A stretch of DNA of 64,000 nt from Peromyscus leucopus. Lineage: Eukaryota; Chordata; Mammalia; Rodentia; Cricetidae. Positions 23,011 to 34,194 of this stretch are shown here, piece after piece. The stretch spans positions 33,072,642-33,136,641 of the forward strand of contig NC_051072.1 of assembly GCF_004664715.2 (NCBI RefSeq). The letters run 5' to 3'. Made by a program: the position numbers and the translations under genes. The notes under the pieces were generated by a model that did not search any database, had not been told where the DNA came from, and saw only the letters and a list, made by a program, of their open reading frames with translations. How positions within the stretch are numbered: position 1 is the first letter of the stretch; each line of letters begins with the position of its first letter.

Positions 23011-24755
23011 GTTAGCACACCGGCAGTTACCTACTCTCCTGTGCTGCCCCAGATAGCAAGGGAGGAAAACACAGCTGAGACACGGTCTGTACAAAGGCCT
23101 TGACAGAGATGCAGACAGACTGAGGAGCAGCAGGCTCATGTGTTTAGAAACAACATTTTGACAGATAAAAAAAATCAAGTGAATAAGTATAGTGAAGTTA
23201 TAATTATTTCCGCTGTTAGAGGTTAGCATCAGAAAGGTGTAGGCTAAATACTCAGGTATAATTTCTTAGTTGTTTGAAATCTCAGAACTTGGGTGTCTGT
23301 ATAAGTCTGTGTATAGAACAGGGTAAGGGACACCCACTCTTAGACCAAGGTTACGTCAGAAGAATGAAGAAAGCAGAAATACACATTTAAAACTTTTAAG
23401 TGATTTCATCCTATCCAAGGAAATGCACGTGTGGTTTGCTAGAGAATAACATATGAAACATCCCCCAGCTTACTCACCTTGCATTAGAGAAGCCTGAGTC
23501 ATAGTGTGTATACACCAAGGTCTTTGCTTCGGAACACAAGGTAAGAGTCGTAAGAATATCAGTAATCATCAATATTACTGACATGTTGATGACTTAAGCA
23601 TAGCTAGGATTGTCTACAAAACAGCCCAAAGGACTCCAGTGTTGAAGACATAGTTTCAAATCTAGGGGAGCTATTAAGTTATTTGCCCATGAGGACTGTA
23701 ACCTATTCAGTGACTTAGTACTTTAACATATTTTAAGTTTTATTCATTTCTAGATGGCAATGGACATTAGAATTCAGGGCTTCATTGGGAGATATACGTC
23801 ACTGGAAGTGTTCTTTGAAGGTTATATCTCAGCCTGGACACTTCCTCACTTATTGTTCCTCTCTGCTCCCTGGCTGCCATGTGATGAGCAGTTTTTTTGT
23901 TTGTTTGTTTGTTTGTTTGTTTTGTTTTTTTCTCCTGTTGCCTTTGGCCATAAAGATTGTTTCTCCATAGTTATCAATATGATCACCAATCATGACCTGA
24001 AACCTTTGAAAACAAGAAATCCTTCCTCTTTAAAGAGATTCCCCAAGGCATTACATAACAGTAATGAACAGTTGACTAATTCAAGCACCCTTTTCTCACT
24101 AGCATGCAAGGGATATCTCATACTCTGAATAGGTTCTTCTAAAGTCATCTCACTTTCTAAAACTTTAAACATTCTTATTGATCTAGAAGAAGAATTTCAG
24201 TGTAATTTCTATTACTTATGTCATTCTTAAAAGTCATGTATTTATTTTCCATGGAGACAAAGAACCACATTCAACATAGTGACATGTGTATTTTAATGTA
24301 CTTGTCAATCTTGGTTTATAATTGTTAATTTTTCTGGTAGAAATACGTAATACCACACTTACTTGCTATCCAATAAATTGTAAGAATCTGTCATGCAAAC
24401 ACATTGGATGGCCTATTAAAATTACGCTTGTTTTCACAAATGAAATCTTAAAAATAAAACAATAGAAACATAAAAAATAAAATAAAGTAATAAACACATA
24501 ATACTCTCTTTACTGTTTTACTTTGTAAAAATTTCTTATTTACTGTTTGTAAAGTACAGATTATTTCCTAGTGAGGATTAAGCAAATATTTGTAACTCTG
24601 AAGATGGATCAAGTGTGTGTTGTTTGTTAGGCCCCAGGAAATTAGCATTCAGAAAAAGGGGGAAATTTTCACACTAAAACTACTTTTAATAAGGTCTTAC
24701 AGTTTAAATTTTGATATTATTATAACCTATTTCCTTACCTGTTTGATGGTATCTG
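23011..24755. other. Unique AT-rich DNA with a (TTTG)n tract
   Basis: (TTTG)n at 23889-23930. An open frame of 124 residues (23754-24128) crosses this tract and has no domain. No gene supported. Confidence 0.5.
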
Positions 24756-24772
24756 AAAAGATTATGTATTAA

Positions 24773-26532
24773 CAAATTGGAAAGGAAGAAGTCAAGCTTT
24801 CCCTATTGGTAGATGACATGATAGTATACTTGAGTGACCCCAAAGATTCCACCCAGGAACTGATAAAGCTTATAAACACCTTCAGCAACATAGCAGGATA
24901 CAAGATCAACTCAAAAAAATCAGTAGCCCTCCAATATACAATGGACAAAGAAGCTGAGAAGGAAATCAAGAGACACATCACCCTTTACAATAGCGACAAA
25001 TGACATAAAATACCTTGGGGTAACACTAACCAAGCAAGTGAAGGACCTACATGACAAGAACTTTAAGTCCCTGAAAAAAGAAATTGAAGAAGATGTCAGA
25101 AAATGGAAAGATCTCCCATGCTCATGGATAGGCAGGACCAACATAGTAAAAATGGCTATTTTACCAAAAGCAATCTACAGATTCAATGCAATCCCCATCA
25201 AAATACCAACACAATTCTTCACAGACCTGGAAAGAATAATACTCAACTTCATATGGAAAAACAAAAAACCCAGGATAGCCAAAAGAATTCTGTACAATAA
25301 AGCAACCTCTGGAGGCATCACAATCTCTGACTTCAATCACTACTATAGAGCTACAGTAATAAAAACAGCTTGGTATTGGCATAAAAACCAACATGTGGAC
25401 CAATGGAAGTTAGTTGAAGACCCTGACATTAAACCACACAACTATGAACATATAATTTTTGACAAAGAAGCCAAAAGTGTACAATGGAAAAAAGAAAGCA
25501 TTTTCAACAAATGGTGCTGGCATAACTGGATATCAACATGTAAAAGGCTGCAAATAGATCCATATCTGTCACCATGCACAAAACTTAAGTCCAAGTGGAT
25601 CAAGGACCTCAACATAAATCCAGCTACTCTGAACCTGCTAGAAGAGAAAGTAGGAAGTAGTCTTGAACGCATTGGTGTAGGAGATCACTTCCTAAATATA
25701 ACACCAGTAGCACAGACACTGAGACAAACAATCAATCAATGGGACCTCTTGAAACTGAGAAGTTTTGGTAGAGCAATGGATACAGTCAACAAGGCAAAGC
25801 GACAGCCTACAAAATGGGAAAAGATCTTCACCAACCCCACATCTGACAGAGGACTGATACCAGAATATATAAGGAACTCAAGAAATTAGACATCAAAATG
25901 ACCAACAGTCCAATTAAGAAATGGGCTATAGAACTAAACCAAGAATTCTCAACAGAGGAAACTCAAATGGCTGAAAGACATTTAAGGAATTGCTCAACAT
26001 CCATAATCATCAGGGAAATGCAAATCAAAACAACTCTGAGAAAACCTTATACCTGTCAGAATGGTTAAGATCAAAAACACTGAGGACACTTTATGCTGGA
26101 AAGGATGTGGAACTAAGGGAACTCTCCTGCACTGCTGGTGGGAATGCAAGCTTGTACAATCACTTTGGAAATCAATATGGCGCTTTCTTAGAAAATTAGG
26201 AATCAATCTCCCCCAAGATCCAGCTATACCACTCCTGGGCATATACCCAAGAAATGCTCAATCATACCACAAGAGCACTTGCTCAGCTATGTTCATATCA
26301 GCATTGTTTGTAATAGCCAAAACCTGGAAACAACCTAGATGCCCTTCAACTGAAGAATGGATAAATAAATTGTGGCACATATACACAATGGAATACTACT
26401 CAGCAGAGAAAAACAATGACATCCTGAGGTTTGCAGGCAAATGGATGGATCTAGAAAAAAATCATCCTGAGTGAGGTAACCCAGACTCAGAAAGACAAAT
26501 ATGGTATGTACTCACTCATAGGAGGATACTAG
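24773..26532 (+). pseudogene. L1 ORF2 (reverse transcriptase C-terminal half), broken
   Basis: ORF2 normally makes a protein of about 1,280 residues with endonuclease, reverse transcriptase and a Cys-rich C-terminus; here only the part from just before RT catalytic motif C remains. The catalytic Asp-Asp codons are at 24812-24817 in the context LVDDMIVYLSDP (usual form F/L-A-D-D). Downstream, 25038-25889 carries an intact 283-residue segment with SWIGR-NIVKMAILPKAIY, and 26061-26474 carries the C-terminal zinc-knuckle-like pattern CX3CX7HX4C (Cys and His codons between 26094 and 26147). The frame breaks at about 24980 (stop at 25001-25003), near 25870 (stop at 25887-25889), before 26061, and at 26454-26460 where an A7 run shifts the end; the natural stop would be TAG 26530-26532. 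The endonuclease and ORF1 are absent. It is non-functional. Confidence 0.96.
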
Positions 26533-27466
26533 ATGTGGAACAAGGATGACTGGACTGCTACTTACATCACCAGTGAGGCTACCTGGAAAACAGGACCCCA
26601 AGAAAGACACAGGGTCACCCAACAATGGAGAAATGGATGAGATCTACATGAACAGCTGGACATGAGTGGGAGCAATGAACGGCGAGGGTCAAGGGAAAGA
26701 GAGCTGGAGATCCCACCTGGATCAAGAAAAGAGAGGGAGAACAAGGAATAGGAGACCACGGTAAATGAAGACCACATGAGAAAAGGAAGAAACAAAGTGC
26801 TAAAGAGGCCCACAGAAATCCACAAAGATACCCCCACAAAAGACTGCTGGCGATGGCCGAGAGACAGCCGGGACTGACCTACTCTGGTGATGGGATGGCC
26901 AAACACCCTAATAGTTGTGCCAGAAATCCCATCCAAGTACTGAGGAATCTGGATGCAGACATCCATGGCTAGGCCCCGGGTGGAGCGCTGGGAATCTAAT
27001 TAGCGAGAAAGAGGAGGGCTTATATGATCAAGAATTGTTGAAACCAAGGTTGGATAAAGCACAGGGACAAATAGTCAAACAAATGGAAACACATGAACTA
27101 TGAACCAAAGGCTGAGGGGCCCCCAACTGGATCAGGCCCTCTGAATAGGTGAGATTGATTGGCTTGATCTGTTTGGGAGGCATCTAGGCAGTAGTACCAG
27201 GTCCTGGGCTCGCTGCATGAGATAGCTGTTTAAAACCTGGGACTTATACAGGGATGCTTGGCTCAATCTGGGAGGAGGGGACTGGACCTGCCTGGACTGA
27301 GTCTATCAGGTCAATCTCAGTCCTCGGGGGGTGGCCTTGATCTGGAGGTGGTGGGAAAGGGGGTAGGCTGGGGGGAAGGAGACGGGGGCAGGAAGGGGGA
27401 GAACATGGAAATCTGTGGCTGTTATGTAGAACTGAATAGTATTGTAAAATAAAATAAATTTTAAAA
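24773..27466 (+). mobile_element. LINE-1, 5'-truncated, with 17-bp target-site duplication
   Basis: The element holds the 3' third of ORF2, a 3' UTR of about 0.93 kb and an A-rich tail (about 27460-27470). It is flanked by a perfect 17-bp duplication, aaaagattatgtattaa, at 24756-24772 and 27467-27483. The 3' UTR (26533 on) shares long stretches with the copy at 31202-31697, for example 'gagaagaggagggtttatatg'-like and 'ccaaggttggat' segments. It ends 'tgtagaactgaatagtattg' plus AATAAA-type signals. Truncation at the 5' end is typical of incomplete reverse transcription. It cannot be autonomous. Confidence 0.97.
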
Positions 27467-27494
27467 AAAAGATTATGTATTAAAAAACAAGGAG

Positions 27495-27660
27495 GCCAGG
27501 CGGTGGTGGTGCACGCCTTTAAACCCAGCACTCGGGAGGCAGAGGCAGGAGGATCTCTGTGAGTTCGAAGCCAGCCTGTTCTCCAAAGTGAGTTCCAGGA
27601 AAGGCGCAAAGCTACACAGAGAAACCCTGTCTCGAAAAACCAAAAAAATAAAAAAAAAAA
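27495..27660 (+). mobile_element. B1 SINE
   Basis: Starts 'gccaggcggtggtggtgcac' and ends in an A-rich tail. The duplicated target aaaaaacaag is at 27482-27491 and 27661-27670. It landed immediately beside the 3' target duplication of the L1. A 202-residue minus-strand open frame (27244-27852) that covers this B1 and the L1 end is spurious. Confidence 0.95.
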
Positions 27661-28306
27661 AAAAAAACAAGAATAATCACTATTGGGACTATTAACTAGT
27701 ATGGCTAATCTTTTTAACATTGGGTAACAAACAGCTAACTTTTCCTTTAGGGTTATTATATGAAAGTGATATTGGTACTGAACTTCAGAAGACAATATCA
27801 AAAAGATCACCCAACATGGATGATGACTCATGGAAACTGCATCTATTTGCACTCCTCAAGTGACTCATAGGCAGCTCAGCTGATTTCAGATTCTCTTATC
27901 CCCAGCAATTGTCAGCCTGTGTGTAACCTTGGGAATGAGCTTATGAATTTTTTAAGCTTCAGAAACTTCTTGAAACTTGTGAGTTTCATTTGCTTCCTGA
28001 ATCTCCTTCCCCACACCCCCAAAAAAGAATGTTTTAATTCAGGGGAAGTCATCATACAGAGGCTAATACACCCATAGAATCACCAATGTGTACTCTTCTT
28101 TATTGAAACTCTCTTCCATGACAAATCAAGGTTATGACAAGTTGACAAAATTAACTGTCGCTGTTGCTTGTATAGAATTTTGCTTCTGAAACAGGGAAAT
28201 GGATTTTTCCAGAAATAATAGAACCATGAGAACTGGTTGGATTAGACAGACACACTCTTAAACTTCAAATCTAGAAGTAAAATATAAAAGATAAAATCCT
28301 GCATTT
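27661..28306. other. Unique DNA; possible MIR remnant
   Basis: 27880-27960 contains 'cctgtgtgtaaccttgggaa' and 'aagcttcagaaacttc', which weakly resemble the MIR core on the plus strand. Otherwise nothing recognised. Confidence 0.35.
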
Positions 28307-28321
28307 AAAATGTGCAGAATA

Positions 28322-28490
28322 TGTCGGGCAGTGGTGGCCCACGCCTTTAATCCCAGCACTCAGGAGGCAGAGCCAGGCAGATCTCTGTGAGTTCGAGGCC
28401 AGCCTGGACTACCAAGTGAGTTCCAGGAAAGGCACAAAGCTACACAGAGAAACCCTGTCTCAAAAAACCAAAAAAAAAAAAAAAAAAAAA
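28322..28490 (+). mobile_element. B1 SINE, young
   Basis: Full-length B1 with a long A-tail, flanked by a perfect 15-bp target duplication, aaaatgtgcagaata, at 28307-28321 and 28491-28505. Confidence 0.97.
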
Positions 28491-28505
28491 AAAATGTGCA
28501 GAATA

Positions 28506-29589
28506 AACTCTGGGTCCTATCGTGCATTTGATGATTACTATTTAAAAGATTAATTATTGTGGATATCATATAAAATTCACTTTATTTGTAACTAGCTTGC
28601 TTAATTTTTATTAATTGATATACCTATGTTTATTCTATTCATTTGCTTTCCCTGACTCCACTCATCTAATTTTCTGTTAATCTTTCTACCTTTCCATTCT
28701 TTGTTGGCTCTTGAAATCTGTGGTTAATCTAAATGTAAAGAACAATTTATCTTCTACTGAGTGAGGGCTGCCTAGAACAGATTATTATTGCTCTACAAGG
28801 TGTCATTCTCTAGAAGGTGAGCGTGGACCTCTCAAATGACAATTGGCTTTTGAGAATTCCAAAAAAATGAAGGAAAAATAACGGATGCTTTTCAAGATCT
28901 ATGTATGCACCTACAGACAGTCTATCAGAGGAGACTACCAGAGAAACAAAGACTGTGTACTGAGCCATAAAATTAGCAGACTTCAATCACATGTTAAATT
29001 CTATTGAAATTTCCATCTAAACAAATAACAAAGTAAAGTTAACTGAATTGACGTGTGTTTAGTATGGTCACGTTATTGATTATTGTTTCAAAATTGATAT
29101 TCTTCACTCTAAATAAATATTTCTGCTTTAACTGGGAAACATCTCTATGTCCAGTGTTATGCCTCATAATTTATGTCATTTAACTTCACAAAATATGGGA
29201 GGTTAAAAAAATGTTTTTCTTAAAATACTTAAAGTCCTCAAGATGGACTAAAGTCCAAAAGCATGGATTTTGTCGGATTGATATTCTTATAAAGCTTAGA
29301 TTTAATGCTCAGAAACAACAGTGAGATTCTTTCATAATCAGAAGTTAAACTGCCACAAGGAAACAAAGATTCACTAAAGTAACAGCTAACTCCGAGATCC
29401 ACAATTCATAAGCTAAAACAATAATTACTACTTTAAAAACATACAATTTTGAGATGATTTGTTGTAAAGAAAAGCCACTTGGAAGTATTAAACGCATTAT
29501 GATTGCTTTATAGAAAGTGTTTGTCAGGGAAGTTCTAATGAGTAATACTAGTGAGTTTTGAATATCATTTTGCTACACTTATATTGTAT
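28506..29589. other. Unique AT-rich DNA, no gene seen
   Basis: Nothing recognised. Confidence 0.5.
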
Positions 29590-29727
29590 GTGCATCAGTG
29601 TGTGTGCAGAGGACAAGGTTTGGAATTTGGTCCTCTCATTCTACCATATGGGCCCTGGGAATTGAACTCAGGTCATTAGGCTTGATAGCAGGCCAACTTC
29701 TATCTGCTGAATCATTGTGAGTTCCTT
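29590..29727 (-). mobile_element. B3-type SINE, antisense
   Basis: 'gtgtgcagaggacaaggttt', 'ggtcctctcattctaccata', 'ccctgggaattgaactcagg' and 'tcattaggcttgatagcagg' are the antisense landmarks of B3; the 3'-most part has decayed. Confidence 0.75.
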
Positions 29728-30017
29728 CGTCCACTGAATTATCCTTAAACTCTTGATAGAGTAACTCTTTTAACACTCAAGTGGACATGCTCACAAGTGT
29801 TGAGTAAAAGACAATGGCTTTCTTGATACCATTGGTGAAACAGCGTGCCCCAAAAACTGCCTCAAGAGAAAGCAGATCTAATACAGCTGTAATGTTGGCC
29901 CCTCTCCAGTGTGCTGACTTACTGATAGATCCAAGATGTCTTACTTGTTTAATCTTCTAGCTTATGAGCCATTAGTACTGACTACAATTCAAGTCCATTT
30001 TTTCTTGTATGCCATTC
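29728..30017. other. Unique DNA, no gene seen
   Basis: Nothing recognised between two B3 fragments. Confidence 0.5.
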
Positions 30018-30118
30018 TGAGGACAATTTGGGGGAGTTAGCTCTTTCCTCCACCATATAGGTTGGGGGATCAAACTCAGGCCATCAGGCAAGGAGGTAGC
30101 AAGTGCCTTTCCTGCTGG
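30018..30118 (-). mobile_element. B3-type SINE fragment, antisense
   Basis: 'gaggacaatttgggggagtt', 'tttcctccaccatataggtt', 'gggggatcaaactcaggcca' and 'gtagcaagtgcctttcctgc' match the antisense B3 core. Confidence 0.7.
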
Positions 30119-30517
30119 GACCCTCCCAGACAATGACATTTATGTATTATTTTTTGTTTGGTTTGAATTTTGATCTTTTCTTTGTAATAAAGTATTATCC
30201 TGAAGACATCTAGAAAGTTACCAAATTTATGATAAATTTACAAGTTTCCCCATCTCTAATTAGTACAAGAAGTTTGGGAAGAATTGATAATCTAGAAGGC
30301 TATGGTCTCTGAGTGACTTTGCAATAAGTCTAACCCTGTATAGTTGGTGCTGGGATTCGGGGATTCTCATGCCCTGAATGATTGAAATACATGGTCGGGA
30401 AAATAAAAAGGAAAGGAGGAAGTTTGGGTATCTGTGGGGTTACCTGGTTATGGATGCTTAGCTTTTTTTGTTGGCAATTAGTATACAGAAAATGTGAGTG
30501 GAATTTAGAAGTGATTG

Positions 30518-30724
30518 GCTTGGAGCTAGAGAGATGGTTCAGAGCACAGCTGTTCTTGCAGAGGACCCATGTTGGCCTCTCAGTACCCACATGCTACTCA
30601 CAGCTACCTGTAACTCTAGTTCCAGGGCATCCAAAGCCTCTTCTGAGCTCTGTGGGTTCCTGTACACAGGTGGTGCATATACACACACTCAGGTGTCTAT
30701 TCATAAAATAAAGTAGATTAAAAA
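30518..30724 (+). mobile_element. B2-type SINE, sense
   Basis: Sense B2 landmarks: 'ggagctagagagatggttca' (pol III A-box region), 'gttcttgcagaggacccatg', 'cagtacccacatgctactca', 'cagctacctgtaactctagt', and an 'ataaaataaagtagatta' end with polyadenylation-like signals. Confidence 0.9.
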
Positions 30725-31200
30725 GTGTAATGACTGGCTTACCTCCCAAGGCACTAAATCATAACATGAAGAACAAAATTCTAAGTGATAAAAATGAGTT
30801 AAAATTCAGGTGTGATTTATAGAAATTCGCAATTTTGTAATAGACATAAATAAAAAAATAAGAAGATAAAATATTAGAATGAGCTTGGAGCCTTCTGGGT
30901 GTAGGCTATGATTTCTAACCTCAATTTCCCCACTGATAAGTAAAAGTTCACATAAACTCTGAAAATGTCAAATCATGACAGTGGGCTAAGATCAGATTCT
31001 GACCTAGGCTGAGTTATAAACTCTATCATCAAAGATCCTTAGAAACATTTCCAAATAGAAAAAAAAATATATCTTGGATCCACAGAGAACAAAGGGTGTT
31101 ATGATGATTTATAAGGTCAAAACAAAGAAGACAAAGAATGCAAGGAGTGAATGGTTTTGTCTTAAATGTGTAGAGATGTTTAAATTCTTATTAAGAAATG
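30725..31200. other. Unique DNA; possible MIR remnant
   Basis: 30890-30965 ('aacctcaatttccccactga' then 'taagtaaaa') resembles the MIR 3' core in sense orientation. The rest is not recognised. Confidence 0.35.
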
Positions 31201-31201
31201 A

Positions 31202-31697
31202 GTGGAGCTCCAGGAGTCTAATAAGTGAGGAAGAGGAGGGTTTATATGAGCGAGAATTGTTGAAACCAAGGTTGGATCAAGCACAGGGACAAATAGCCAA
31301 ACGAATGGAAACACATGAACTATGAACCAAAGGCTAAGGGGCCCCCAACTGGATCAGGTCCTCTGAATAGATGAGACAGTTGATTGGCTTGATCTGCTTG
31401 GGAGGCATCTAGACAGTAGTACCAGGTCCTGTGTTCATTGCATGAGTTGGCTGTTTGAAACCTGGGGCTTATGCAGGGACACTTGGCTCAGTCTGGGAGG
31501 AGGGGACTGGACCTGCCTGGACTAGGTCTACCAGATTGATCTCAGTCTTCAAGGGAGGCTTTGCCCTGGAGGAGGTGGGAATGGAGGGTGGGCTGGGGGA
31601 AGGGGAGTGGGGCAGGAGGGGGGAGAACAAGGGAATCCGTGGCTGATATGTAGAACTGAATGGTATTTTAAAATATAATAAAAGGAGAAAAAAAAAG
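31202..31697 (+). mobile_element. L1 3' UTR copy, 5'-truncated
   Basis: Nearly collinear with the 3' UTR of the L1 at 24773-27466 from about 26980 on: 'gaattgttgaaaccaaggtt', 'ctatgaaccaaaggctaagg', 'ggcccccaactggatcagg', and the end 'tgtagaactgaatggtattt' with an A-rich tail. The flanks aagaaatg (31193-31200) and aagaaatg (after the tail at about 31694) look like a short target duplication. No coding sequence is included; open frames here are chance. Confidence 0.92.
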
Positions 31698-31865
31698 AAA
31701 TGGGATGAATGAGGCTTACATCGAAGGGTTAGAATTCTCTTACATGATGTGTTAACTAATAAGAATCTTTGGGTGTTCACCTTTATAAAAGGCTACAAAT
31801 AATTTGACTTTATTCTTTGTAGTTTTTTAAATAAAAATATTTAATTACTTTTGAAGTTTTAAAGT

Positions 31866-32154
31866 ATGTGTGTGGTGTGTTTTACATGTGTTTATGGGTA
31901 TATGTTTGTATATGTGTTGTGTGTTTGTGTGTGGTGTACTTATGTGTGTTTATATGCCTGTGTATGTATGTTCTATGTGTGGAATGTGTACGTGTGCTTG
32001 TATGTGTGTGTGGTGTGGTGTGGTGTGTGTGAATGTGTGTTGTGTGTGTGTAATGTGTATTTGTGTGTTTGTATGTATGTGGTGTCTCTGGTGTGTGTGC
32101 ATATCTGTGTGAATGTGTGTTGTGTATGTGTTAGTGTGTTAGTGTTTTTATGTT
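31866..32154 (+). repeat. TG-rich degenerate repeat region
   Basis: About 290 bases of imperfect (TG)n with TATG and TTTG interruptions. The 178-residue Cys/Val-rich open frame that starts here is a low-complexity artefact. Confidence 0.95.
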
Positions 32155-32322
32155 TCTGTGTCCAGGTGAATGCAAGTGCCAATGGAGGCCATAAGAGGAT
32201 GGAGGATCCCATGGAGCTGGAGTTAGCGGCAATTGTAAGATACCCAAATTACGTGTTGGGAACAAACTCAGGTCCTTTGCAAGAGCAGTATACATTGCAT
32301 TCTGAACAACTCCCCCATATCT
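32155..32322 (-). mobile_element. B3-type SINE, antisense
   Basis: 'gtgccaatggaggccataag', 'catggagctggagttagcgg', 'gtgttgggaacaaactcagg' and 'tcctttgcaagagcag' match the antisense B3/B2 core. It sits at the end of the TG-rich tract, a common arrangement for B3. Confidence 0.75.
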
Positions 32323-32639
32323 CTAACTCCTATTTTCTGCATTTAAATGAAATTAAAAGTCTTTATTGTAGGGATGACAATGATAAAGCAGTTCAGCCAT
32401 AACTTGGGGCAATGTTTTACTGTATAACCAGATGAGATTTAATTAGAAGTTCTGAGTCTTTACTCTATGCCCTGACAAGGTACCTAATGTTATATGAACA
32501 TGAGTGAATTCAGTGATCATAAGGTGGGAAAACAGTTTGTAATCCTATTATCTCCAGGCCTTTAGGTTTCAAATGCAAAGGTAAATAATTATCATGTCAG
32601 AGATCTAGGAACACCAACAAGCATACCAGCACACACCAT
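32323..32639. other. Unique DNA, no gene seen
   Basis: 32455-32560 has a very weak resemblance to antisense MIR ('ctctatgccctgacaaggta'). Otherwise nothing recognised. Confidence 0.35.
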
Positions 32640-33066
32640 ATGATCAGAGAGAAAGAAATGGAAATGAAAATATCTAGATATATAATTGGTAACATTTTCC
32701 TAACTTTGATGAACAATAGTGATCTATCCATCTAGAAATCTCATTGTTTTCTAAGAAAGTCACATCATGATAACTCATAACAATGCTTAAAAGACAAAAT
32801 CAGTGGAGGAACTCACTACTGAAATCCCAGAGAAAAGAATTAAAATTCCTGAAACATCTTTAATAAAATTAATAGCTGATTCCTCTTTAGGAGTAATGGA
32901 GGCTGGAAAGCTAGATGATATATATATATATAATATATATAAATATATATAATAGATAGATAATAGATATAGATATAAATAAAAAATATAAATATATATA
33001 TATAATGCCAAATACAAAAAAAAAGTTGTCAACCAAGATTTCTGTCTTCCAAAACAAAGGGCAACG
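32640..33066 (+). mobile_element. Old L1M body, left part (interrupted by ERV)
   Basis: Diverged L1M landmarks occur in order: 'tttcctaactttgatgaaca', 'tcacatcatgataactcata', 'agctgattcctctttaggag' followed by 'taatggaggctggaaagc', and 'gttgtcaaccaagatttctg'. An AT-rich microsatellite expansion occupies 32917-33004. The same element resumes after the ERV at 33956. Confidence 0.6.
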
Positions 33067-33468
33067 TGAGATAGATCATCAAATCTACTCTGAGAAAAAA
33101 AGATAAAGAAATAATAGGATAAATAGGTAGATTACTGAATCTACACTGAAAAGAAAAAGGGGAAGATATAAAAATGACAAAAGGTAGATTACTGAATCTA
33201 TTATGAAAAGAAAACTACTTTTAAAAAGGAGCTACTTGTTTTAAATACGATAAGTAATGAAAATTTTTTGTCTGAGTTTAATCAAATGTTACTGGACTGA
33301 ACATTGTAACATATATAATTGAATTTTTTGTCTGAATCTGTCAAATGTTAATGGACTAGACATCGTTAATGTAATCTTGACTGTGTGTATTGTATATAAT
33401 TATTGGATATAATTTTTCTTGTATTAGTTATAAACTTTTTTTAAAATTTTAGACAAAAAGAGGGGAAA
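33067..33468 (+). mobile_element. ERV 3' internal non-coding region
   Basis: The region contains three imperfect tandem units of about 57 bp marked by 'gtagattactgaatctac' or its variants (from about 33070, 33127 and 33184), then the 'tgaaaattttttgtctgag' and 'gaattttttgtctgaatctg' segments, and ends with a purine-rich tract 'aaaaagaggggaaa' directly before the LTR. Such a polypurine tract is the plus-strand primer site of retroviruses. No gag, pro, pol or env sequence remains. Confidence 0.75.
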
Positions 33469-33955
33469 TGTGGTGGTATTGTGTTCCCCAAAATGTTGTG
33501 TACCCTAATAAACTTATCTGGGTTCAGAGACAGAACAGCCACTAGATACAAAGGCTAGAAAATGGTGGCACTCACACCTTAATCCTAGCATTTCAGAGAC
33601 AGAGATCCCTCTGGATCTCTGTGAGTTCAAGGCCACACTGGAAACGGCCAGGCATGGTGACACATGCCTTTAATCCCAGGAAGTGATGGTAGAAAGGAAA
33701 GATATAAAAGGCATGAAGACAAGAAACAAGAAGCATTTGGCTGGTTAAGCTTTCAGGCTTTGGAGCAACCCAGTTCAGCTGAGAGCCATTCTGGATGAGG
33801 ACTTAGAGGCTTCCAGTCTGAGGAAACAGGACCAGCTGAGGAATTGGCAAGGTGAGATAGCTGTGGCCTGTTCTGCATGTGATCTACCAGCATTCACCCA
33901 ATAACTGGCCCTGGGTTTGATTTTATTAATAAGACTCTCTACGATTCCTGCTACA
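33469..33955 (+). mobile_element. 3' LTR of rodent class II (mys-like) ERV
   Basis: The LTR begins TGTGGTGGTATTGTG and ends CTACA (487 bp). It includes an AATAAA-like signal at 33509, a B1-like inset at about 33560-33690 ('cttaatcctagcatttcaga' and 'cctttaatcccagg'), and the end 'tttattaataagactctcta' then 'cgattcctgctaca'. I associate this sequence with the mys/MysTR group of cricetid ERVs, from memory. It is followed at 33956-33961 by gcaacg, which also precedes 33067. Confidence 0.8.
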
Positions 33956-34165
33956 GCAACGGGAAAAAATGAAAAGTGTCAAATTTGAAACAACAATTAC
34001 AAACGTTGTGGTTTAACATACTGTCCAGCCGGAATCCTAAAGAGAGTCTTTTGGGGTAAACTGAAAGACATGAGTCAACCTCTCACGTACAAAATGAAGA
34101 TCACCAGTAAAGACAAACACATAGGTAAGTATTGAAGGCCATGTGAGTGTATTCTTTCTTGTAAC
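33956..34165 (+). mobile_element. Old L1M body, right part
   Basis: After the ERV the old L1 continues: 'tcctaaagagagtcttttgg', 'aaatgaagatcaccagtaaa' and 'cacataggtaagtat' are the diverged forms of L1M sequence that follows the part seen at 32640-33066. Confidence 0.55.
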
Positions 34166-34194
34166 CATTCCCCTTTCAAAGTTCAAAAGAAATA

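Noticed and set aside
25038..25889. 283-residue open frame as a host gene
   Set aside because: It is the intact middle of a 5'-truncated L1 ORF2 flanked by a target duplication.
27244..27852. 202-residue minus-strand open frame
   Set aside because: It is antisense to the L1 3' end and a B1 element; the 'FETGFLCVALRLSWNS' type sequence recurs at every antisense B1 in the window.
30518..30600. tRNA-like head with pol III boxes
   Set aside because: It is the head of a B2 SINE; no tRNA cloverleaf or anticodon arm is intact.
31866..32402. 178-residue Cys/Val-rich plus-strand open frame
   Set aside because: It translates a degenerate TG repeat and then an antisense B3 SINE.
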